From Sphaerosporella brunnea (Eukaryota > Ascomycota > Pezizomycetes > Pezizales > Pyronemataceae): a stretch of 64,000 nt of DNA. A program made the translations under genes and the position numbers. The stretch lies in assembly GCA_008704415.1 (NCBI GenBank), contig VXIS01000046.1, positions 62,001 through 126,000 on the forward strand. The letters are read 5' to 3'. The notes under the pieces are model-generated. The model saw only the letters and a list, made by a program, of their open reading frames with translations, searched no databases and was not told the origin of the DNA. This document shows, piece by piece, positions 45,284 through 57,942 of the stretch; within the stretch, counting starts at the first letter, position 1, and the number at the start of each line of letters is the position of its first letter.

Positions 45284-48200
45284 ATGAAGGAATCGGAACC
45301 TCTCACACCTTCTACCATCCGTATGTTTCTCCTTCTCCTTTCTTTCCCTTGTACCTTCCCTGTTGTCCATCATCCTGCAGATATGGGAGCCGATGCTGTG
45401 GGTGCGCAAGAACGTTGATTCTTGAGTGCTTTGGGGATGGCTTCGCGAGCGAGCGGTGGGATGCTGTTGTGGCTTTAGTATTCGTGTGAGGGCCTGCCCG
45501 CCACGGCCCTTGCTAGAGCAGCAGAAGCAAGGAGCAGCAGGCCGCAGCAGCAGCTAACGTGGCCAGTGGTCCACTCTTTGTTGATGATACTATCCTTACT
45601 TACATGCACTTGCTACGCCCGAGTAAGAAGGCCATCTTGTAGCTAATATCACTTGCGAGAACTCTAGCCCTCCCACCGCCGCCGCCACCACCACCACCAC
45701 CACCACCACCGCCAGAATCGCGGCCTTCCTCTCCATCATCGCCTGATCCTCCGCCTCCTCCTCACCCTCCTCTTACTTCTGATCCCACTCTCGCTACCGC
45801 CGCTTCGGCTGCACCTCCACCACCTGCTCCGTCTCAACCCGTACAGTTGTTACCGCAAGCATCTGCAGAAACTGCTCCTCCGCCGCCGCCACCCATAGAA
45901 CCCTCCTCCACCGCGAAGTCGGCGCCTTCACCTCGTCCTTCCTCTCCCGCGCCGCCGCAAGATATGACTGTCGCCAATGGTCGGCATTCGCACAAGCGGT
46001 CGTCTAACAAACGTCGCCCATCATTGCCAAAACCAGTCGCCTCTGCTCCGGCACAGCTTCCACTCGCCACGCCAGAAATCTACCTCTCGCCGCCGCCATC
46101 AACGACGCGAAACACTACAACCGTTGCTGAGCTAGCGCATCTGGTCAAGCAACAAGCCTACCATGAGCAGAAGCATTCGCAGTCCAAATTGCGCCTACAA
46201 AAGTCACTAATATCAAATGGAGTGTCGGCACGGCTGACGCGGACGGGGGATTTGTGTCATAGGATACTGGTGGATCACTTCAAGTCGGATCAGAAATCCG
46301 AGTTTGCTGCTCTCTACAACGCGATCCATGACGTTCGAAACTCTTGCGAAGCCAGCCGCCGGTTCGCCATGCTGGAACCCGAGTTGAACTCGGCGAAGCC
46401 GTCAAAGTCAAGTGATGATGAGTCGGTACCTACCGGAACTTCATTCCTTCAAGAGCTACCTGCCCAAGCACGAGAAACGATCTTGACATTCATTTCTAGC
46501 ATCAGGTCCAGTCCACACTTTCTAGCCAACCGATTGAGTCGTCTATCCAACTCGGAACTCGAATCGCTCGTCCGCTTCCACCATCAGCCGAGTCCTCAAG
46601 AGTCGATCCTGCCGCAGACCGCACCATCGAGACGAGGGACGGGATCGGTTAGGGGTAATCCGCCAGCTGGACCGCTGCCGAGCCCAGTGGAACGGCTGCT
46701 GGCATTCCACCGCAACGACCCGTTGTATACCCTACTTCACTCCATCTTTGCCAACTCGACCGGACCGGACTCTTCCGAAGATGTTCGGAAACTGGATGTG
46801 TGGTCAACCACGTGCGCTCGGCTGATTTCTGAAAACAAAGGAGAGTCTTTTTTGATGTGCGTGATGGATTCGTGGGCTGCAATGAGGGAATGGCCTGCTA
46901 GAGCCAACCTTGAGATTTGCATTATGGACTTGGTCCAGGAAGGTTCATTCCTCGTAGAGCGGACCGATGACCAAGCCAATGGACGACCTTCGTCTGATGT
47001 GCGAGGGAAGCACGATCTTCTGGCCGAGGAATTTTGGACTAAGGCGGAGAGGAGGCTTTTTGAGGTTTTAGACGATGAGCCAGGTGCTGGTGGAATACCG
47101 GAGGGCATTTTGGAGCTCGGACATGCTATCTTGGAGAGAATGGAGGAGCCCAAAAAGCAGCGGCAAGCAGAGATCATGATCGTAGTGAAGTGGTTCTTTA
47201 ACCGCTTCCTAGCCAATGGCGTCGCTTATCCTGAGGTGAGTTGTTGTGATTTGCTGAGCGATCTAGTGCTAACAACCACTAAGTATCATGGGATCATGAC
47301 TGGTCACCACATCAGCGAACATGCCCGGTTGAAGATTCTTCGGCCCGTTCTTAAGAAGATGTACAACCATGCCGTCAGTGTGGTCTTCGGCGATTGGTAT
47401 GTGTCCACATATCTTCCGAGAGACATCTTTGGAGTTAGCTGACTTTTCCAGGAAAACCAACTCTCCAGTAGAACCTGTGATCAGGACTCATATTGAAAAC
47501 CTTTTGGAGAGATTCCGGTGTCCACGGCCCGTCAACGCACCACCTGTCCTAGTTCCCACAAAAACTGTCACTTCGCCAGCAGAAACACCGGAAGTGCAAT
47601 CTTTCTTGGTTCTTTGCCCGGCCGACATTGTCACCCTCTGTAATGCCGTATACCCTCACACTGCCACCACCCAGCTCGATCCCAGAGAAATTCAGAAGAG
47701 GATTGGGAGTCGGCCCTCTTCTCGTATGTTTGCCAAGTCACCAGGCGCTCTAGACGGAGCTGGCTCCGTCTTGAGCGACGGCGGTTCCTCCCTGACCAGC
47801 GAATCGGCTTCTATTACCGCTCCACTTCTGGAGCGTGGTAGCTTTCCGGATGATAGACGCTCGTTCATGTCTCTTCCATCGCCATCGCCTGGTTCATTCA
47901 ATATGGCTCCTCCCTCGCTGGCTGGGACCGAAACCCCAATGACGATGCCTGAGAAGGCTAGTCCCGCGGAGGTGCGATCGGCAATTGAGGCTATGAGAGG
48001 CCGGTTGGGTGCAGATGCTGTCTCTGGTCGCTGCCATCCGTGCGCCGAGCGATGGGCTGTCATCTATATATCCTCAGATGGTGAAGAACTGAGCCTTAAG
48101 ATGCGGAAAGAATGGGAAGACGACGACGATGAGGAGGAGGAGGAAGAGAAAGATAGCGATAGCGAAGACGAGCAGCCGGCAGAGCTTAATGGGCTCGATC

Positions 48201-50992
48201 GTGATTACGATCAGCTGAAGCAAGCCGTCTTGAAGTTGGTAGATGAGTACGAAATCCCCGAGGAAGCCGAGAAGCCGGAAGTCGAGGAGCGGCCTATACT
48301 TAAGAAGTCTACCTCAGCTCCCGTTCCTACCGCTTCATCTCCACCAGAAGCAGAGCTTGATCCCAGCAATCCTTTCCATCAGAGCAATTTGACGGCAATG
48401 TTCGCCAAAAATCAATCAAAGTCGCCTGCACCGAATAGATCGCCGGTTCCTCGCCAGGAATTAGAAAAACCCAAGAGACAGCAACCCCGTGGTCTTCTTT
48501 TGGCAATGCTGCAAGCGGCCTACACTCAGTGTTACGCACGGGGTGATTATGTCTCTGCGCAACAATATTTCCGTGCTCTGGCCCAGCTGCGAAAGATTGC
48601 GCCTTCATTGCAGCGCCACGAGTTTTCCCCATTGCTTCATATATTCTCGCACTCTGCCCGCCGGGCAATCGATAAGCACGGAGTTGCGCTTGATGAATAC
48701 GAGCACTGGTTCGAATGGGTCGCACAGGCCGGCGACAGGCTCGAGTCGGCCACCCAGGACATGATGAAGAAGGTTAAGGATCTGCGAGATAAGATGTGGT
48801 ATGTCACTGATGTCCGCAATTCGGCCGCGTATGACGAGGCCCGAAATGTGGCTCTTGCTTTGAAGAAGATGGGCATGCCGCAGCCTGCAAAGTCTGCGCC
48901 CCCGAAGCCCGCGGCCCGGGCAACCCTCACGCACCGCGTGTCGATGAGTAGCTTCTCCCTCCTGAAATCGGACACATTGATCGACATTCTGGCGGCTCCA
49001 ATTGATCATGGCGGTCCGAACAAGCTCAGCGATGAGCAGGCTACAATGACATCGGAGTACCTCAGCAAGTATTCGGTCGAGAACTTCTGTAAAGGTGAAG
49101 AGAGGATCCATCGTTTCTGTCTCGAGGTTGACAAGTGCGTTACAAAACTTGTTGGAGATGGCATACTCGACGGACCTGTGCTTTGGTCTAGCGAGCTGTT
49201 CTGGCGTGACGAACGGGAAATGTCTATTAACCGTCAAAAGGGCGAGCTGTATCTTGCCGGCGTCGGCACTCTCAGCGTGACGGCGGACGAAGACTACGAA
49301 ACCGATCGTGAAGATGGGCGGGGCAGCAGGCGAAGCTTGGAAATGCTCCGAAGACCAAGCACAAGTGACTTGTTTGGCAGGAATAGGTCTGCAAACCTCA
49401 TTGGCTCTTTGCACGATCCTCCACCCAGCCGCAAAGGCAGAACCTCTAGATCGAACATAGGGCTTATGGATGCGGTGGACAGACAAGATTTCTTTGGCAT
49501 GCCCAACCCAGCGCTTCCGTCGGAAACGCACAATACGTTTTGGTCGCCGTTTTCGTCTCACAACACGCACACTGCCACCGCAGGACGGCCCAAGACGGCG
49601 CATTCACCTACTACCCTCCTCAAGACATCTGACATGATTAACCAGGAAAAGAAGAAGTTCCTTGCCGAGCTCAAGCAAAACTTGACTGGACTTCTCCTCA
49701 GTGATCTCGGGCTCGAATTGTTCAGTCACGGTAGCGAAACCGATGGTTGGTTCTCGGGTGGTTTGGGTGATGATTGCATCCAGAGAAAGGAAGAGCAAGA
49801 TGAAGTCAAGCGCAAGGCCGCCGAGAGAAAGAAATCTAGCTCGGCTGCTACCAGGAAAGCTCTGTCCAAAAAGAAGAGTATGAAAGCCATCCGCAAGGAC
49901 AAGGCCTTTGAACTTCCGGGCAAGGAACGAAAGGGCGAGCTGGCAGCCCCAGTCGCCACATTCGAAACGGTTGGCCGCGAGGCATTCTCTGGAGAGGAGA
50001 ACTCATCGTCTAACGAGGTTACCACTCGGACTTCCAAGTACTCAGCCGCAAAGAAGGGTAGTTTGATGGCATTCCCGTACGGCCATGCCTTCCGCAGGCT
50101 CTTGCTCAAGTTCTCTACGCACCCCAACCCTTTCCAAAAGCTTCATGCTTTGTATGAACTGGAGAGGTTGATTGTTGCATCACTCTCTCGGAACTCTTCT
50201 GATCGTAGGCCAACGATGCCTTCTCTTCCGTCTTCGCCGTTCCTTGGGGCTACGGGTGATGCCACATCCCGCATCTCTACCCTGCAGCTTGCCCAGCCAA
50301 CCAATATCGAGCAAGCGATTGCGAACCTTGAGGAGCGCCGATCCAACGTGATCAATAGCGGCGCTGCCACGCGGTCCAACGGGCCCTTGGCTCCCAGCAC
50401 CGACATGATCGTAGACGTGCTGCAGAGCCTTTTCCGGCAAGCCGATATCCGGCCCAAGACGCTCTTCCGCGATCTCCAATTCGTTGCTGCCTTTGTGCCC
50501 GCGTCCATCCTCGACATGACTGAAGTCGGAAAAGCCTTCTGGGATGCCGGACTGGCCGCGCTGGGCCTGAAGCAGGATGTCTGTCGCACGATGGTTGAGA
50601 TTGCGGATGAGATTGTTGCGCGTGACGCAAAGAAGCAGCGACCCGAGAGCGCCGGCAAGGAAAAGGGTAACGAGAGCTCGGAGTATTTGCGTTACTCGAT
50701 GCAAGATGCTGCGAGCATGTGGACCATCACTGCGCGTGAGGGAGATCCTACCGCTCAACGTGAGCTCGCAATCTTCTATCTCACCAATCCGAGCCTGCTG
50801 CCGAGAATTACAAAGCCCCTGTCCAAGCCGAAGGACACTTTCCGGCCGGACATGATGGTCGCCAAGGGAGAGGACCCTGAGAAGAGGGATCCCGCTACTA
50901 TGTGCGTTGCATACCACTGGATGGAGCTCTCTGCGCAGGGCGGCGACGAACTCGCAAGGAAGTACTTGAGATCTCAGCGTGAGGAGTGGTAA
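45284..50992 (+). CDS. Large RasGAP-like protein with C-terminal Sel1-like repeats
   Basis: Four exons (45284-45320, 45668-47235, 47284-47396, 47452-50992) join in frame to 1752 residues. Exon 1 encodes only MKESEPLTPSTI and uses a GTATGT donor; the 347-nt first intron ends at CTCTAG before a polyproline run encoded by CCA/CCG repeats. Residues about 90-130 form a helical region (TVAELAHLVKQQAYHEQKHS). Residues about 320-575 resemble a RasGAP catalytic fold in its later part: FFNRFLANGVAYPE then YHGIMTGHHISEHARLKILR, comparable to the FLRFI.PAI..PE..G motif. An arginine finger is not obvious. The C-terminus (about 1640-1745) carries Sel1-like repeat pairs (AASMWTITAREGDPTAQREL; AYHWMELSAQGGDELARKYL). 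Long acidic and Ser-rich linkers lie between. It looks like a conserved filamentous-fungal signalling scaffold; the target GTPase is unknown. Confidence 0.8.
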
Positions 50993-52735
50993 TTTTTCAC
51001 ACCCTTGCGTGTGCTTTTTTTCTCGTTTCTATGTTTTTGTTTTCAATTTTTCGCGTTTCCCTGTGTGGTGCACAAAAAGGGTCCCCGGTTCTTTTGGTAC
51101 GGTTACTTACGTTACGTCGGTTAGATGTGAACGGCGTCTTGCTTGTCTTGATTTATACTTACTTTCTCTCCTTCACGGCATTTGGTACGCAAAAACACCC
51201 GTGCTCTTGATCCTATCATCTTTCCTCTTCCTGCGGAATCGCAATGGGTTCTCTCTTCCCCGATCACGGCTTCTCACCTTACTGTGTTGGGGCAGTGTTT
51301 GTTGATATCGGGTTCTCATGGTTTCGGTTCTGCTCTCTGTCTAGTTCGCGCGAAGGAGTCTCTTGGGCATTGGTGGAGTTTGTGCTTTTTGCTTTTGTTT
51401 AATGTGCTGTGTGTGCCACGGATGTTCATGTTTTCTCACTCCCCTATCTTGCCCTACACGTAGTTAGTTTGGTTGGGCCGCGGTTTACATAGCTCTATAC
51501 CTTATAGCATTTATGCCTGTACTACTTCTTGATGTGATGTTCTTTTGTTTCTTCTGATTCTGGGGTTGTGGTCGTGGGCTCGACTCTTAGATTTCTTTAA
51601 TACCCCCGTTTTTTTCCTCCCCCCCCCCCCTTTTTTTTTTCTATTTCTCTTTGCGATGACCACACATACACAATTGCGATATATCTTCACTCTACCTTGA
51701 TGATTGATGACTTGTCATGGATGATTTATGACGAATATGATGACTTATGACGACGAATGTGTTTTTTTTTTTTTTTCTTTTTTTTTCTTTTTTTTGATTT
51801 CCTGTTTTTTTTTTCTTTCTCTTTGATCATGAATTGATGGATGGATGGAATGGAACTGGATAGACAATAAAAACTCTACACTCTTTTACCCAAAAAAATA
51901 TCACAACCAGGTCTATTGATTACTCTTTCCTCTCATGCGACGTATCACCCCTCCCCCTCCTCCTCCAACGTCTCCGGAATCAGATTGCTCTCGTCGTTAT
52001 GTTATGTTTCGACCACTCTTTTCGGCAGGCCGTTTTTAAACGTCCATTCCGTACACCACCTCCCTCTTTGAACAAAATAATAATAATAAAAATACAGCTA
52101 TTATGCCTCGTAGATGTAACTCGGTATTTTTTAAAAATAATAATAATTCACCATGTATTTATCGCTACCATAGCCCGCGTGTTCGTATTTTAGCCCCCTC
52201 CCCCTCCCCCTCCCCCCCCTCCCACCAAATCTGTTTACGACATGAACGACTGACACCCTTAACCCCACTACCCTGTCTCTTGGACCACATACCGCAATTA
52301 GCCACCCCACCCCCCAAATGGCCAGGAAGGATCATGGTATGCCGCTCTGCTCTGCTCTTTAAGGCAGAAGAGTACTAATCGCTGAGGGCTGGCCTGGTTG
52401 GCCTGGCTGGCTGGATTGCAGCGTATCTTATTGTCTGCCAGACTTCAGTGTGGGAAGTGCAGATACCGGTACCGTGCAGAGCCAGCGGCTGCTCCGCTGC
52501 AGGGGTGGTCCTTATGCGCCGACCACACACGTCTGGGCACCTAGAGAGGAGGCATCATGGTAGGAAATATGTATGTACCTATCTTATATTGCTGTGTGGT
52601 AGGTAACGGCCGGGGAGCCCTGCATTAATCATCACTGTGGTGGTAGTATGTATCACAACATCTCACTCACACTTCCCGGACCAATCATTCACCAAATAAT
52701 ATACAAGCCACCCCCCCCCAATTCCTAGCTTAGGT
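50993..52735. other. Convergent intergenic region, pyrimidine-rich
   Basis: 3' flanks of the RasGAP-like gene (plus) and bL27m (minus). Contains T/C homopolymers near 51.62 and 51.76-51.82 kb, ATGA-rich stretches near 51.7 kb, and C-runs near 52.2 kb. No gene was seen. Confidence 0.55.
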
Positions 52736-53482
52736 TTAGGCAATACCCTTCCTCCTCTTCCACGCAGCATTCCTCTTGCCCTTCTTCTGCCACCTCGCGA
52801 ACGGGTTGTTATTCTTGACCTCCACCTTAGGCATCATTCTTCCGATTCTCCAGTTCGGTGTGCGGTACGCATAGAATCCATCCTTGGCCACCTGGTCCCC
52901 CCTTACAAGCGGGGTACCAAACGGCACATTCCGTGGCTCCTCCTCCAACGGCACTGCCTTCATGCCCAGCCTGCGCACACGGATCGCATGCGGCGGCGAC
53001 GGGAGCACCTGCTTCTCGGTGAGGGCGATGCCGATGAACTTCCGCTTCGGCTGCGCCGGGTCCTTGTAGTACCGCACGTATCCCGGCGCGGCCGCAAAGA
53101 TCGTGTGGTCCCGCCCCATGCCCGCGTTCTCGCCGGGGTACCACACGGTGCCGCGTTGTCGGTAGATTATCATGCCGGTCTTGACCTTCTCGCCTGTAAT
53201 GTAAAGCATGTTGTTCAGCTATGTACCCCCCCCCCCGGCCCCGGCTCCCCCCCAAAGTGTAGTGCGAGCGAAGGGAAATGTACCGGCTGTCTTTTTGGCT
53301 CCCAATCGCTTTCCCGGTCCGTCCTTCGCCTTGTTGGCGCGGCCAGCGGCAGCGTGCGTGGCGGGTCGGCTCTGGATCGCGGGGAACAGCGGTGTGCGCG
53401 GTCTGGCTGCAAGCAGGGCCGTGCGGAGGATAGGTGCGCGGGGCGCCGCCCGGAAGGCGCTGAATATTCGGGGTGCGAACAT
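52736..53482 (-). CDS. MRP7: Mitochondrial large-subunit ribosomal protein bL27m
   Basis: bL27 lies near the peptidyl-transferase centre of the mitoribosome. Two exons (53482-53284 and 53193-52736), with a 90-nt intron containing a 12-14 nt C run, give 218 residues. The N-terminus [20 protein letters not shown] is an arginine-rich presequence. The bL27 core follows: [14 protein letters not shown] joined across the intron to [20 protein letters not shown], then [19 protein letters not shown]. The C-terminal extension (about residues 120-218) with [20 protein letters not shown] and a basic end is typical of fungal Mrp7/L27. It is 192 bp downstream of MSM1 on the same strand; both serve mitochondrial translation. 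Confidence 0.93.
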
Positions 53483-53674
53483 GGCGGGTTGAGGTGTTGC
53501 GGAAGCGGGCCGGAGGTCAGCTCGCGAAAATCTGAGGTAAGGACGTTGGGCGCGCTACCCGGAAAATGGGTGGTTTAGGTGTGGGTCACTTCACATCACT
53601 CGTGGTGGTCGGCAGAGTGATTCCCATCTATTGTACACCGTTATATACAAAAGTAAACCTTTAAAAAGCAAAAT

Positions 53675-55875
53675 CTAGAGAGTATCATCACCTTCATTCT
53701 CTACCTCTTTCGCCCTCTGCTCTGCCAACGCCTTCCGCTTGCGCAGCCACCGCTCCCTCGCCTGGACCCATCTATTTTTCTTCTCAATACGCCTGATATA
53801 CATTTTTGGGCGTGTCACCACACGTCTGACGAGAGGCTCATTCAACTCTTCTTCATACAGTATCTCCTCCTCCGTCCTACCTCTGATTTTTCCACCACGC
53901 TTTAGCACTCTCCTCTGCGCATTGCTCAAATCCTTCCATGCCACAAACTCAAAATCTGGTTCTGTTTCTACACGTTTGAAGACTTTCTGCCAGCTGTTTT
54001 TTTAAAGTGTCAGCACAAATCACCAAGAGCCAGAGGAAACAGCATGAGGTCACACCTACTCGCTCAGCGGCGGAAACACTAATCCCTTCTTCCCTTTGGT
54101 TCCGACACCATAACTATCATCTGCTCCGTACGTGGCATACTTAAAGCTACGCTTCTTCGTGTCCACCGCCAACTGGTCCAGGATCTCCTTGGACTTTGAG
54201 GGCATGAATGGCCGCAACAAAATACCGGCAACACGCACGCACTCGGCGGACAGGAAGATGATCTTGTTCTGCTCTGGTTTCTGCTCGCGCGCCTTGAGTG
54301 CCCACGGCGCTTGGTGCTGGATGTATTTGTTTGTTTCGTGCACTAGTTTCATGATTGTCTTAAGGGCGTTGGGAATGTCGAACTGCTTCATCAGCTCATT
54401 AGCGTCCTCGGCGGTAGCGGAAGCAAGCGCTTGCATCAACCGATCGCGAGTCTCCATCTTCCACACATCCTGGGTGCTCTCCTGGATCGCCGTCTCGAGG
54501 TCAAAGTTAACACCGCAAACGCGGTTGACCAAGTTCCCCAGGCCGGACTTCAAATCGCTCTTGTAGCGGCTGACAATCATTTCGTTGGAGTAGTCTCCAT
54601 CATCCCTGATACCGCCGTCGTGCGCAAGGTAGTACCGCATTGTGTCCACGCCGTACCGCTGGATCGCATAGAATGGGTTCACAACGTTGCCATCGCTCTT
54701 GGACATCTTCTTGTGGTTCATTGTCCAGTGTGCATGGGTGAACACCTGTTTCGGCAACGGCAGGTCAAGAGCGAGCAGGAACGCCGGCCAATAGATCGCG
54801 TGGAACTTCACAATGTCCTTACCGACAATGTGGGCGTCTGCGGGCCAGCCAGCCACATGCTCCTGTCCAGGGGTCCACGGGTATCCAGAGGCAGTGAGAT
54901 AGTTTATCAGTGCGTCCAGCCAGACGTAAATAGTCTGCGAGGGATCATTGGGGACAGGAATACCCCAGCTCAGCCTATCACGGGGCCGGGAGATGGAAAG
55001 ATCCTCCAGACCTTTTTCGACCTCTGTAATCACTTCTTTGTAGCGGAAGTCCGGCTCTACGAACGCTGGGTTCGCTTTGTAATATTCTAGTAGTCGTGGC
55101 GCCATCGCCGACAGCCGGAAGTGGTAGTTCGTCTCCGATGTCCACTCTACTGTCCGACGGGTTTCCCTGGATACCACAATCTTGCGCCCAGTTGCAGGGT
55201 CGAGGGTGTGCTCGATCGCGCTCTCGGGGTAGAAAGTCTCGTCGGCAACCGAGTACCAGCCCTCATGCTTTCCCGTGTAGATGTAGTCGCGTTGCTGCAA
55301 CTTCTGCCAGAAGTACTGCACAGCATCATGATGTCTTGGTCCAGAAGTGCGGATGAAGGTGTCATACATGCACATTGCCTGGTTCGCGAGTGACTGCGAG
55401 GCCGAGTGAGAAATTATGAATACGTTCGGGAATGAAAGCCGATTACCAGGAACGTGTTTGCACCGGAGTCGCAGAACTTCTTGGGTTCCATTTCTGCCGC
55501 AGCAGCAGCTTGCTGGATCTTCATCCCGTGCTCGTCGGTACCAGTACACAGCAGCGTCTTGCGGCCCTGTAGCTGCTGCCACCGCTTCAAGATATCCGTC
55601 AAGACAACGGTGTAGAGATGACCGACATGGGGTGCTGTCCAAGCATCAGACTTAGCTCCATCTGTCCCGGAGAATAGCTACACACCGGCATTGACGTAGA
55701 AAATAGGCGTGGTGATGTAGTATGGCTTATCCTTCGGGGGTGCCGCCGGCGTGGTTGGCGGAGGAGCGGTGGAATAGCTTTTGCAAGTCGAGACAGCATT
55801 TATAGTAAACAGCCGTGCCGAGGACCGGAGTCTGACCGCTCGGAGGGAGGCGTGCAGTGCCAGTGGTGCTCGCAT
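53675..55875 (-). CDS. MSM1: Mitochondrial methionyl-tRNA synthetase with extra C-terminal exon
   Basis: Charges mitochondrial tRNA-Met. Four exons (55875-55686, 55634-55447, 55393-54060, 53993-53675) close in frame to 676 residues. The start MRAPLALHASLRAVRLRSSA is a presequence. Class I motifs: TTPIFYVNA then APHVGHLYT (HIGH-type), CTGTDEHGMKIQQAA, YVWLDALINYL, VGKDIVKFHAIYWPAFL, and HKKMSKSDGN (KMSKS). The catalytic protein appears complete at GLVFPPLS. The last intron (53994-54059) starts GTAGGT: if retained, the frame stops at once (GAG TAG); if spliced, 106 further residues are added, highly charged and basic (RRVLKRGGKIRGRTEEEILY and so on). The extension resembles a helical RNA-binding or ribosome-contacting tail but matches nothing I recognise. 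It shares a 145-bp divergent promoter with RRP15. Confidence 0.88.
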
Positions 55876-56020
55876 GGTTGAATTCGTCTGCAGGCGTTGT
55901 CGGCGGGCGTGTGGTGGGTCGTGGACTGAGTGCGGCTCAACACGCGACTTTACTGTGTTTTTGAGCTTCCTTCTTTGCACTTCCTCTCACCAACACCAAC
56001 CAACAGAAAAAAAAATCACA
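55876..56020. promoter_or_regulatory. Bidirectional promoter MSM1/RRP15
   Basis: Only 145 bp separate the two start codons. The RRP15 side is CA-rich with an A run just before the ATG. No classical PAC or RRPE ribosome-biogenesis box is visible. Confidence 0.6.
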
Positions 56021-56793
56021 ATGGCACCACCCCGCGCGCAAAAGAAAAGAAAGACTGACGCCTCCTCCACCGGCGCGACTACAAAATCCGCGAAAGCGCC
56101 AAAAATAAAAGAGCCCGAATCCGAAGTCTCCGATGAGGAGGACAAATACGCCTCCGCCGAGTCCTCATCCGAAGAGGAAGAGGAATTGGATGAGGAGGAG
56201 GAGGAAGGAGAGGACTCCGGCGCGGAGAGCGACGACTCCATCTCCTCCTTAATCGCTGCGCAAAATTCGATCAAGAAGAAGCGCAAGCGTAACGATCCCG
56301 ATGCGTTCGCCACGTCTATGTCGAAGATTTTAGGCTCTCACCTGACTACGGCGGCACGTAAGGACCCCGTGCTTGTGCGCGCGAAGCAGACGTCGGACCA
56401 CGTGGACGAGGGAAAGCTGGAGGCTAAGGCGCGGAGGATTATGAAGGACGAGCTGAGGAAGGAGAAGGAGAAGGGCCGCGTGAGGGACTTGGTGCCGAAG
56501 GATGATGATGTGGCTGCGGGTCGCGCGCTGGAAAAGGAACGGATGCTTAAGAGTATCGCCAGGAGCGGTGTTGCTAAGCTGTATAATGCTGTGAGGGCGG
56601 CGCAGATCAAGGGAGAGGCAGCGGCGAAGGAAACGAAGAAGGAGGGTGTCATCGGATTGGGCAACAGAGAGGCCAAGGGTGAGTCTTGCTTCCATTCTAC
56701 AGCTCTGGCAGACAGAATTGCTAATTGGGATCCTCTGCAGTCACCGAGATGTCGAAACAGGGCTTCCTGGACCTCATCCAGTCCTCAAAATAG
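56021..56793 (+). CDS. RRP15: Ribosome biogenesis protein Rrp15
   Basis: A nucleolar factor needed for 27S pre-rRNA processing and 60S assembly. Exons 56021-56678 and 56741-56793, with a 62-nt intron (GTGAGT donor, CTGCAG acceptor), give 236 residues. A basic N-terminus (RAQKKRKTD) is followed by an acidic Glu/Ser tract (about residues 35-75), KKKRKRNDPDAFATSMSKIL starting the Rrp15 domain, the HLTTAARKDPVLVR segment, and RALEKERMLKSIARSGVAKL. After the splice the C-terminus reads VTEMSKQGFLDLIQSSK, the family's end motif. An apparently longer open frame from 55781 to 57700 results from ignoring this intron and stop. Confidence 0.93.
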
Positions 56794-56991
56794 CGCGAGT
56801 AATATCATTGGTTTTTCTTTCAAAGTGGTTTCTAGGTTTGAAAATCAATCAAATGGGTTGTCTATCAATTGCTTGCTCTTCTGTGCTGCAATCCTAAATC
56901 GTACAATGAAGTGCGCCCCCGCAAGTAAGATGATGCGTAGTTTTACAGGCCCAGATACAAGGCGCCGCCCTCTTCCACCCCTTTTGCAAGC

Positions 56992-57672
56992 TTACTTCTT
57001 GGAGAAATCGCTGCTCTGCAAATTCCTCGTCATAGACGGCAGCCGAACCACCAATCCGTCCAACTCTTTGCTCATCTTGACCTGGCACCCGAGTCTCGAC
57101 CTATACCTCCGTCAGTACCGACGCTCTCTCCATCCCTTCCTCTCCCCCAACAAAACTCACGTCTCCGTCAATCCGAACGCCAAGTCCAGCATATCGTTCT
57201 CGTCGTCGCTCGGCTCGGGGATCTTGTCGTACATATCCTCGTCCTCAACGACGACATGGCACGTCGAGCAAGCGGCGGAACCACCACAAGCGCCTACCCT
57301 CACCACTTGCCATCAGCCCGCTGCGCAAATCCGGCTCGGGAGGGGAAAGTTACCTTCCATCTCCAAGTCATTCGCCTGCGCAATATCCAGCAAATTATCA
57401 CCTTCCGCAACCTCGAAAGTATGCCTCTCACCCTCCTTATCAACGAAAGTGATCTTCAATCTGTCCCGACCCAATCAGCGCCCGAGTTCCGCCCACAAAA
57501 ACGAAGGAATAACAAACTCTTCACCCGGCTTCGGCGGCGTAAGCTCATTGTGCCTTGTAACCGCGCTGACCGCAAAGCTCCGCCTCGGCAGCAAAGCAGA
57601 GCGCGTCACGATCGGTCGGAGATACGAAGTCTGGCGGACAGCGGCAGCGACGAGGGCGCGAGCGAATGGCAT
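56992..57672 (-). CDS. YAH1: Mitochondrial [2Fe-2S] ferredoxin (adrenodoxin-type)
   Basis: Passes electrons from ferredoxin reductase to Fe-S cluster assembly and to haem A and coenzyme Q synthesis in the matrix. Four exons (57672-57514, 57453-57354, 57293-57161, 57100-56992) give 166 residues. The presequence ([20 protein letters not shown]) is Arg-rich and acid-free. The ferredoxin fold: [33 protein letters not shown], then the cluster loop [10 protein letters not shown] and a fourth cysteine in RLGCQV. The acidic partner-binding helix is [16 protein letters not shown]. The first intron boundary is ambiguous: 57454-57513 keeps phase and normal length; alternatives ending at 57461 are 36-53 nt. 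The gene converges on RRP15 with a 198-bp gap. Confidence 0.9.
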
Positions 57673-57942
57673 CGTTGCGGCGTTCTGTAGGTGGCGGTGA
57701 GGACGGGAAAGCAGGTGAGTAATGACGAGGTCGGTGATTTGCCAGCAGCAACACCACAGAAAGATTTTGTCATCCCGGCCGTACCCCACGCGCCAAGCTG
57801 CTCGGACCGAGAGCCGGACGGCCTGACCCTGGAGTTTTCGGGATCCCGAGAATCGGTACCAGGGCAGGGCTGTAGGGCTTTTCTTTTCGTTTCAGCCATC
57901 GTTTATCTTCCATCTGGCCAACCACACCTCAAATCCACCGCA
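57673..57942. promoter_or_regulatory. Bidirectional promoter YAH1/CDC8
   Basis: 270 bp separate the divergent start codons. No MCB (ACGCGT) cell-cycle box is visible on the CDC8 side. Confidence 0.5.

Noticed and set aside
48605..50917. Long minus-strand frames (up to 332 codons)
   Set aside because: Antisense to the RasGAP-like gene, no family features.
55781..57700. 639-codon open frame on the plus strand
   Set aside because: It is a joining artefact: RRP15 begins at 56021, its intron starts at 56679 and the spliced gene stops at 56793. The remainder is antisense to YAH1.
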